Source: Actinomycetota bacterium
GTDB taxonomy: Bacteria > Actinomycetota > Geothermincolia > Fen-727 > Anoxymicrobiaceae
Direction of reading: 5' to 3'
Assembly (NCBI GenBank): GCA_018894655.1
Contig: JAHIPE010000141.1
Coordinates: 1-10,031 of the forward strand
DNA length: 10,031 nt
Of the stretch, positions 6,138 to 10,031 are shown one piece after another; within the stretch, counting starts at the first letter, position 1, and every line of letters starts with the position of its first letter. Under the pieces are notes generated by a model. The model had not been told where the DNA came from. It worked only from the letters and a program-made list of their open reading frames with translations, and ran no database searches. The position numbers and the translations under genes were made by a program.

Positions 6138-6332
6138 TACGATGAGGCGGAAACCCTGGTAATCCAGCACGACTTCATGCACCTGTCGTTCTACAAGGAC
6201 GACTTCAAGGAGTTCGTGGATACGCTGGTGGTGGCGCTAAGGGAGATGGAAAAGGCGGAGAGTCCTACTGCTCACGTACATCCAATAATCGTCCGGGAGA
6301 ACCAGCTCGCGGCGGTTGAAAGTAATAAGTAG
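6138..6332 (+). pseudogene. N-truncated copy of the 89-aa gene (copy 2)
   Basis: An open frame from Tyr (YDEAETLVIQHDFMHLSFYK) to the TAG at 6330 matches residues 22-89 of the intact protein. The first 21 residues and the ribosome site are missing: the frame runs straight into TGA (6132-6134) and then unrelated DNA. Many third-base and conservative changes show it is an old duplicate. An internal ATG (6177) could at most give a 51-residue fragment. The sequence at 5985-6137 just before it has no gene that I can support. Confidence 0.8.
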
Positions 6333-6383
6333 GATGCCACTCCAATCTAAATTGGTGGGGGCGGCCTTCCTTGTCTCCCCAAA

Positions 6384-6653
6384 TTATTTGTAGGCTTCCC
6401 CTCTTAATTTAACCGCTAGTATATAGACCACCTTTTCTTGGTCATCAACGTCATATCTGATGCGGTATCCACGGACCTTTATCCTGTACTCGCCGAGATC
6501 CGACACTCTAAGCTTGGCGCAACCTGGAGACCTGGGATTATCCCCCAGGTTCTCTATTGCGTGGAAAATCGCAGCCCTGTCGTTTGCTGGGTAACGCTTT
6601 ATCGCCCTGGCGACGTTCTTCGGCACGCTTACGTAGTAACGTGCCTTACTCAA
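6384..6653 (-). CDS. relE: RelE/ParE-family toxin
   Basis: The 89-residue product fits the RelE/ParE fold: an N-terminal strand (ARYYVSVPKNVARAI), two helices (KRYPANDRAAIFHAIENLG), a central KLRVSDLGEYRIKVRGYRI block, then RYDVDDQEKVVYILAVKLR. The GEYRI..GYRIRY pattern with clustered Arg/Lys is typical of the RelE mRNA interferases, which cut mRNA in the ribosomal A site. The start is a TTG at 6653. The first 8 bases overlap the end of the antitoxin gene, with AAGGAG 10 bases upstream inside it, so translation is coupled. This module is more AT-rich than the surrounding genes, consistent with acquisition. A gyrase-targeting ParE role cannot be excluded. Confidence 0.88.
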   Translation of the reverse strand: MSKARYYVSVPKNVARAIKRYPANDRAAIFHAIENLGDNPRSPGCAKLRVSDLGEYRIKVRGYRIRYDVDDQEKVVYILAVKLRGEAYK

Positions 6654-6939
6654 CCTCCAAGAACTCCTTCAGCTCGTCTATATTTAAAACGTCCCCGCTC
6701 TCGATCTCCTTGCGAGACTTGGATACCATCATGAGCACGTTCCTGTCGTGTAGATCCTCTATGAGCTCGTTTAGGGCCTCATACTCCTCTATAGACATGC
6801 ACACCGCTTCTGGTTCCCCCCGGTCTGTTATTATGATCTTCGAGCTCGCCTGCTTTGCTTTTTCTATCAACTGGGGCATTTCCTCTCGGAACTTCCTCTT
6901 CCCCACGAAAACGTCACCTGATTCTATCCTGTAGCCCAT
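6646..6939 (-). CDS. Phd/YefM-family antitoxin
   Basis: The 97-residue product starts MGYRIESGDVFVGKRKFRE. It has the Phd/YefM DNA-binding fold: RKFREEMPQLIEKAKQASSK, then IIITDRGEPEAVCMSIEEYE, where 'ITDRGEPEAV' is the characteristic strand-turn. The acidic C-terminal part (SRKEIESGDVLNIDELKEFL) would wrap and neutralise the toxin encoded just downstream. The ATG at 6939 is preferred over the upstream ATGs: GAGGTG lies 6 bases before it, and the promoter -10 lies between it and the longer-frame ATG at 6987. It probably represses its own promoter through the CAATTG palindromes. Confidence 0.88.
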   Translation of the reverse strand: MGYRIESGDVFVGKRKFREEMPQLIEKAKQASSKIIITDRGEPEAVCMSIEEYEALNELIEDLHDRNVLMMVSKSRKEIESGDVLNIDELKEFLEVE

Positions 6940-6958
6940 TTCTTTCACCTCTATGATG

Positions 6959-6995
6959 ATTATAAAACAATTGTTTAACATATGCAATACAATTG
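6959..6995 (-). promoter_or_regulatory. Promoter and paired operators of the Phd-RelE operon
   Basis: Minus strand TTGCAT (6987-6982), a 17-base spacer and TATAAT (6964-6959) form a strong sigma-70-type promoter. The spacer holds the perfect 12-base palindrome AAACAATTGTTT (6965-6976). A second CAATTG core is at 6990-6995, 22 bases from the first (two helical turns), just behind the -35. This is a typical layout for cooperative autorepression by a toxin-antitoxin complex. The leader would be only about 13 nt, starting at the ribosome site. Confidence 0.72.
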
Positions 6996-7061
6996 ATAAT
7001 CATTTATCTCATCAGTATACTCGAGAATATATCCAGTCTTGCTTATAGCTGGACGACCCCG

Positions 7062-7151
7062 GCGGAAATCGTGGGCCGGCAGCACGGCTTCATGCACCTG
7101 TCGTTCTTCGCCGACGACTTCCGTGAGTTAGTGATGCTGGCGCTCAGGTAG
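7062..7151 (+). pseudogene. Internal fragment of the 89-aa gene (copy 3)
   Basis: The frame AEIVGRQHGFMHLSFFADDF continues RELVMLALR and stops at TAG 7149. It aligns with residues about 25-56 of the intact protein (AETLVIQHDF...VALR). An in-frame loss removes part of the VDTLV helix. No start and no C-terminal third remain. Confidence 0.75.
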
Positions 7152-7217
7152 ATTCCGGAGGATCATCCTTTCCCCCGCTTCGTCTGCCGGGTCGGTTCGG
7201 CAGCGTTACAACGAAAT

Positions 7218-7367
7218 AAAGACGACTTCAGGGAGTTCGTGGATACCCTGGTGGTGGCGCTGCGCCAGGTAGAGAGCACGGAGAGCCCCATCAGGCACAT
7301 CCACGCGGTCCTGGTGCGCGAAGAGGCGAAGCCTGAAGCGGAGGTGAAGACCGGAGACAACAGGTAG
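7218..7367 (+). pseudogene. C-terminal fragment of the 89-aa gene (copy 4)
   Basis: From KDDFREFVDTLVVALR to the TAG at 7365 this matches residues 41-89 of the intact protein at close to full identity, and is closer to it than copy 2 is. The first 40 residues are absent and no start codon is available. It begins 66 bases after copy 3 and, like the intact gene, is followed by the long inverted repeat. Confidence 0.8.
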
Positions 7368-7396
7368 CAGGTACACATATTTGTGGATCAGTCCTC

Positions 7397-7450
7397 GCCG
7401 CGCCTCTTGAGACCCCCCCGGTGGTCCAGCCATATCTCTTGAGGCGCGGC
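7397..7450. repeat. Long inverted repeat after the last 89-aa fragment
   Basis: GCCGCGCCTCTTGAGA (7397-7412) pairs with TCTCTTGAGGCGCGGC (7435-7450) except for a central TT opposite TT. Both arms and the flanking GTCC/TTCTG resemble the element at 5246-5298, while the loops differ. GCCGCGCCT...GAGA also matches the left half of the 30-bp repeats at 759-835 and 1533. Confidence 0.72.
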
Positions 7451-7458
7451 TCGTTCTG

Positions 7459-7686
7459 TTGACGGGCCCTGGATGCAGGCTTTCCCTTCTGTGTCTGTTT
7501 GGTGCTTCGACCACGGTACTCTTGCCCTCCCTTGCCACTGACGTCTTGAATAAATCAGCCAGCCCCTACGGTTGGTTGTGGAGTTCAGCAGCGCTGGGGG
7601 CGTTCCTGGGGGTCGGGGGGCTTGGCGTCCTTTCGCGGCACTTCAGAGAGAAGGACTTGACGATGCTGCTTGAGTTGGTTTGGAGC
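7459..7686 (+). pseudogene. Stub of an MFS-type transporter
   Basis: The frame starting near TTG 7459 reads LFGASTTVLLPSLATDVLNK, then YGWLWSSAALGAFLGVGGLG and RHFREKD. This is the pattern of two neighbouring transmembrane helices and a basic loop in the MFS_3 (EntS-like) group of drug or siderophore exporters. Only about 75 residues remain of a protein that usually has about 400. Upstream is the inverted repeat, and downstream the similarity ends near 7686, where the frame runs on meaninglessly opposite the repeat-protein gene. It has no plausible ribosome site. I call it a relic. Confidence 0.6.
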
Positions 7687-7707
7687 CTGCCCCCGCAAGC
7701 CGGCTCC
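7682..7707 (-). terminator. Possible terminator of the repeat-protein gene
   Basis: GGAGCC (7682-7687) pairs with GGCTCC (7702-7707), with an inner TGC/GCA pairing, 55 bases beyond the minus-strand stop at 7762. There is no U tract. A short direct repeat of CCTTCATCTCCT lies between it and the gene. Confidence 0.3.
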
Positions 7708-7761
7708 GAGGTCCTCCCTTCATCTCCTACCTTCATCTCCTGCACAGTTCTCGTGGCACAG

Positions 7762-8934
7762 TCAGTCCGAGTACCCCCCGATGGTGTTCGTTCCCGCGCC
7801 GCGCGCGTTCCAGTACATGGCGCGCTCGACCATTATCTTGCCGCCCTGAGTGAGGCTCCTCACCACGATACCCGCGTTTGCGCTCTCATACGCCTGTCCC
7901 AGGTCGTAGGTCTTGCGCGACTGCGCCGGCACGGTGTCGGTGAAGGTCACGTTCCCCTCCCCCGACTGCCTGAGGTAGGAGACCTCGATCTCGACGTCCC
8001 GGCTGTTCGGGTTCTGGACGAGCGTCCAGGTCTCGGCTCCCCAGTCGCCACCCGTCTCACCCGACGGCAGGTAGAAGGTGGTGTGCGGCTCCGGCATGCC
8101 GATGGAGTCGTGGCCGGCCCAGCCGGTCCCGTTGTCCCAGTACATCGCGCGCTCGGCGATTATGGGCTTCTCCGAGGTCACCCTTGTGGATAGGTCCCGC
8201 CCGGGCAGGTAGTCGTTGACCCTTATGGTCTTTCGAGAGTTGGCGGGCATAACCACGGGGTTCTCAGGATGAGGTACCGGGCCGTCGTCTGTCATGTAGG
8301 TAACCTCCACCTGGGCCTGGCTGTCGCCCGGGTTCTGTATGAGTACGTAGGTGGTGAACCCCCAGGCGGTGGTGCCCTCGGCCAGGTAGAAGTCAAGCGC
8401 GGGAGCAGTCGTCCCTATCGAGTCGTGTCCCTCTCTCTGGTTGTTTCGGTACATGGCCCTCTCTGGTATGACCGGGACGTCAGCGTCAACCTTGATGGAG
8501 GCGTCCGCACTCCCTATGTCGTTCGCCATGTTGTAGGTCTCCCGGCTGTTGGCCGGTATCTTCTTGGTAAAGGTCCGGGGACCCTCACCCTCTATCATGT
8601 AGGTGACCTCACGGGTAGCGGCAGTGTTGTTTGGGTTCTGTATCAAGAGCCAGCACTCGAATCCCCAATCAGATGACCCCTCGGCCATGTACCAGGTCTT
8701 CGCGGGGGATGTGACACCGATCGAGCAGTGGCCTTCTGGGGAGGGAGCCCCGGGGCCGATCCAGCTCATGGTCCTGTCCACCGCTATCTGTTTTCCCTCC
8801 TTGCACTCGACCTTGGTGGAGAAGTCGGCCTCACCTAGGACTGTGGATGGGTCTATGGTGGTCATGCTCATGGCGGGTAGTACCAGGGTTCCACCCGATA
8901 CCGGTCCCGAATCGGTCATGTGGGTGATATCCAC
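7762..8934 (-). CDS. C-terminal repeat region of the broken surface protein
   Basis: This is the largest segment openable with a start codon (GTG 8934) after the nonsense codon. That GTG lies inside repeat 1 and has no role as a natural start, so the segment is best seen as the rear part of the gene beginning upstream. The 390 residues contain most of repeat 1 and repeats 2-4, each with the order (W/F)Y(L/M)AEG..WGF, (L/I)IQNPN, (V)TYM, (P)A.SR.T, (V)ERAMYW and HDSIG. The composition is polar, rich in Thr/Asn/Gly and lacks a membrane anchor, suiting an extracellular protein of beta-sandwich domains. No enzymatic motif is visible. Without the upstream part it would lack an export signal. Confidence 0.65.
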   Translation of the reverse strand: MDITHMTDSGPVSGGTLVLPAMSMTTIDPSTVLGEADFSTKVECKEGKQIAVDRTMSWIGPGAPSPEGHCSIGVTSPAKTWYMAEGSSDWGFECWLLIQNPNNTAATREVTYMIEGEGPRTFTKKIPANSRETYNMANDIGSADASIKVDADVPVIPERAMYRNNQREGHDSIGTTAPALDFYLAEGTTAWGFTTYVLIQNPGDSQAQVEVTYMTDDGPVPHPENPVVMPANSRKTIRVNDYLPGRDLSTRVTSEKPIIAERAMYWDNGTGWAGHDSIGMPEPHTTFYLPSGETGGDWGAETWTLVQNPNSRDVEIEVSYLRQSGEGNVTFTDTVPAQSRKTYDLGQAYESANAGIVVRSLTQGGKIMVERAMYWNARGAGTNTIGGYSD

Positions 8935-9012
8935 TGTTACCTCTTCACTGTTTGGGTTCTCGATGGATATGCAGCAGTAGAACCCCCAGGCGGTGGAGCC
9001 CTCCGCCAGATA
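7765..9012 (-). repeat. Four tandem ~100-residue protein repeats
   Basis: Unit boundaries, taken at the YLAEG motif, are 9012-8692 (107 residues), 8691-8389 (101), 8388-8074 (105) and 8073-7765 (103). Units 2 and 3 are most alike. Unit 4 has YLPSGETGGDWG in place of YLAEG.TAWG. The units have diverged well at DNA level, so this is an old domain duplication, not a recent slippage array. Confidence 0.85.
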
Positions 9013-9894
9013 CTAGGTCGGCGAATACGTGCTGAACCTTGTCCCGAAACCGATGAGGTCTTCGTAGTTTTGATAGGACACCAAGCTACCCGTTATCTTC
9101 CCCTGGGCGGAAACACCGATATCATTGGTGTTGCTCTTGTCTTTCTTCGCCTTCACGTTCCAGCTCACAGAGCCCTTCGTGCCTGTATATGTAATACCGG
9201 CCAGGTTCTTCGCCTCGGAGGCATCCAACAACTCGTAGTCATTGCTCAGCTCTATCCCGGCGTACGGACTGCCGCAGGCAAACTGATCGGCCAGCGGGCT
9301 CGGTCCGGGGTAGGTGACCGCCGCCTTCACCTCGAACTTCTGACCGGAACTCACGCTGCCGGGCTTGGTGACCTGCACCCGCCATGGTGCGGTTACCATC
9401 CCCCAGCGGTCCGAGTAAGTCCACAGGTCGTCCACCAGGAACGCCTGGTTGAAGTTCACGTTTGGACCCATGTAAGGAAGGGTATACCATGGATCGTGGA
9501 CGATAAAGACATCAAGGGTATCGCTGTAACCCTTCACGACCCTGTAATGGCCTGATGTGTGACTGGCGTCGTAATGCGTGAGAATCAGTACGGGGTAGTC
9601 GGAGGAAACCAGTTCCTTGAGATCGTTATAACGATCGGCCACCAGAGGCGGGTCGGACCACCAGGCATTAGCCGCCATGTAACCCATTCCACGGTTCGTA
9701 TAGCCCCTTAGACCGGGGTCCTGTATCGAGGTGCTCAGCGATGAGAACTGGGCGGCACGTAGCAGCTCGCCCGTATAGCATCCATAAGAGGGGTCCGAGT
9801 TTGCGACCCCGGCGATCTCGTACTGGTCGATATCGGGCCCGAAGTAATCAAACACCATCTCCAGCGACGCCGAGCCACAGAAGTAGTTGGTCAA
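9013..9894 (-). CDS. C39-like cysteine peptidase domain protein, truncated
   Basis: The 293 residues begin at a TTG with no ribosome site. Residues 3-19 (NYFCGSASLEMVFDYFG) are the C39 papain-like nucleophile region with Cys6. His116 in SGHYRVVKGY and Asp134 in VHDPWY would complete the triad. Domains of this C39_2 type cleave peptides outside the cell or act as binding modules. The oxyanion-hole Gln expected a few residues before the Cys is missing, as are a signal peptide and the VPY(Y)-like lead strand, so the start of the gene has been lost. Residues about 175-285 (VQVTKPGSVSSGQKFEVKAA onward) look like a beta-sandwich domain. The chain ends SPT at the TAG that cuts off the repeats. As it stands the product is unlikely to be exported or active. 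Confidence 0.72.
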   Translation of the reverse strand: MTNYFCGSASLEMVFDYFGPDIDQYEIAGVANSDPSYGCYTGELLRAAQFSSLSTSIQDPGLRGYTNRGMGYMAANAWWSDPPLVADRYNDLKELVSSDYPVLILTHYDASHTSGHYRVVKGYSDTLDVFIVHDPWYTLPYMGPNVNFNQAFLVDDLWTYSDRWGMVTAPWRVQVTKPGSVSSGQKFEVKAAVTYPGPSPLADQFACGSPYAGIELSNDYELLDASEAKNLAGITYTGTKGSVSWNVKAKKDKSNTNDIGVSAQGKITGSLVSYQNYEDLIGFGTRFSTYSPT

Positions 9895-9921
9895 TTCAGA
9901 GCCCCGGACATGCCATAGTAA

Positions 9922-10031
9922 TTAATCCGACTCAGGAGCCGCCCGAGTAGCCTCAAGAACCATCCGTAAGGTCGTTCCAGGATAGCAGACTTCAAGCTCG
10001 TTAAGCACATCGCACAGGGAGGCTAGAGCAC
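9922..10031 (-). CDS. C-terminal end of an unidentified protein, possibly a transposase (partial)
   Basis: One minus-strand frame is open from the window edge to TAA at 9924-9922 and reads ALASLCDVLNELEVCYPGTT, then LRMVLEATRAAPESD. The L..LN..E..YPGT.LR.V pattern reminds me of the tail of some IS transposases, but 36 residues are too few to be sure. Its stop lies 28 bases before the first residue of the truncated peptidase gene, so an insertion that removed that gene's N-terminus is plausible. A second frame (10008-9892) reads ...LLSRINYYGMSGALN and would join the peptidase after a one-base shift. Both readings are kept open. Confidence 0.4.
   Translation of the reverse strand, partial: ALASLCDVLNELEVCYPGTTLRMVLEATRAAPESD

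Larger units (their letters stand above)
7762..9894 (-). pseudogene. Broken gene: C39-like peptidase domain plus four ~100-residue repeats
   Basis: The two minus-strand open frames, 9894-9013 and 9012-7762, are in the same register and separated only by TAG at 9015-9013. The reading across the stop is T-stop-YLAEGSTAWGF. The next repeat reads TWYMAEGSSDWGF with TGG, so a single G-to-A change (TGG to TAG) explains the break. The intact ancestor would be a peptidase-like N-terminal domain with a C-terminal repeat stalk, probably exported. The N-terminus is also damaged: there is no signal peptide or good start. Other genes here end in TAG, so recoding of TAG across the genome is unlikely. Sequencing error or occasional readthrough remain possible. 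Confidence 0.75.

Noticed and set aside
6342..6355. Terminator for the RelE gene (CCAAT-CTAA-ATTGG)
   Set aside because: A five-base AT-rich stem without a U tract is too weak to call.
7687..8193. Plus-strand extension of the MFS-like frame
   Set aside because: After about 7686 it only reads the complement of the repeat protein and loses any MFS character.
9013..9015. Reassigned TAG codon (alternative code or pyrrolysine)
   Set aside because: TAG ends several intact genes here (4090, 4872, 5207), and no recoding gene is visible; a nonsense change or sequence error is simpler.

Overview
The window reads as a GC-rich bacterial chromosome segment, most likely from an anaerobic Gram-positive lineage. 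My best guess is a deep-branching, anaerobic member of the Actinomycetota. The reasons are the GC-rich coding style, a glycyl radical enzyme (strictly anaerobic chemistry), a short SSB, and secreted proteins built from 'YLAEG..WGF...IQNPN' repeats, a style I associate with such genomes. This placement is inference, not proof.

Layout. Positions 1-219 (minus) hold the N-terminus of a type IV pilin-like protein. A tRNA-Val(TAC) with an encoded CCA and a good promoter follows at 596-714 (minus). Positions 855-1412 (minus) encode a two-helix membrane protein with a Pro/Gln/Ala-rich tail, bracketed by three copies of a 30-bp hairpin repeat. Positions 1735-4092 (plus) encode a complete glycyl radical enzyme of the PFL/diol-dehydratase superfamily. 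It has the active-site Cys429 and radical Gly761, but no activating enzyme is nearby. A convergent xenobiotic-response-element-type HTH regulator (4118-4375, minus) is divergent from a short single-stranded DNA-binding protein (4533-4874, plus). A perfect 17-bp palindrome lies between them. The SSB gene is followed by an intact 89-aa protein of unknown function (4940-5209).

Positions 4940-7450 form an accessory island. The intact 89-aa gene is followed by three decayed copies of itself (6138-6332, 7062-7151, 7218-7367). Between them sit two toxin-antitoxin modules: a MntA/HepT pair (5359-5984, plus) and a Phd/YefM-RelE pair (6384-6939, minus). A long inverted repeat that shares its core with the 30-bp repeats follows the first and last copies. 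A stub of an MFS transporter (7459-7686) lies beyond it.

Positions 7762-9894 (minus) are one broken gene: a C39-like cysteine peptidase domain followed by four ~100-residue repeats, interrupted by a single in-frame TAG exactly where the repeats have Trp. Its N-terminus is also missing. The last 110 bases hold the end of another minus-strand reading frame, possibly a transposase.

Functionally the window is a mosaic rather than one pathway: a probable stand-alone anaerobic metabolic enzyme, DNA-metabolism genes with a local regulator, and a defence/plasticity island rich in repeats, toxin-antitoxin pairs and gene remnants. I see no CRISPR array, rRNA or complete transposon.
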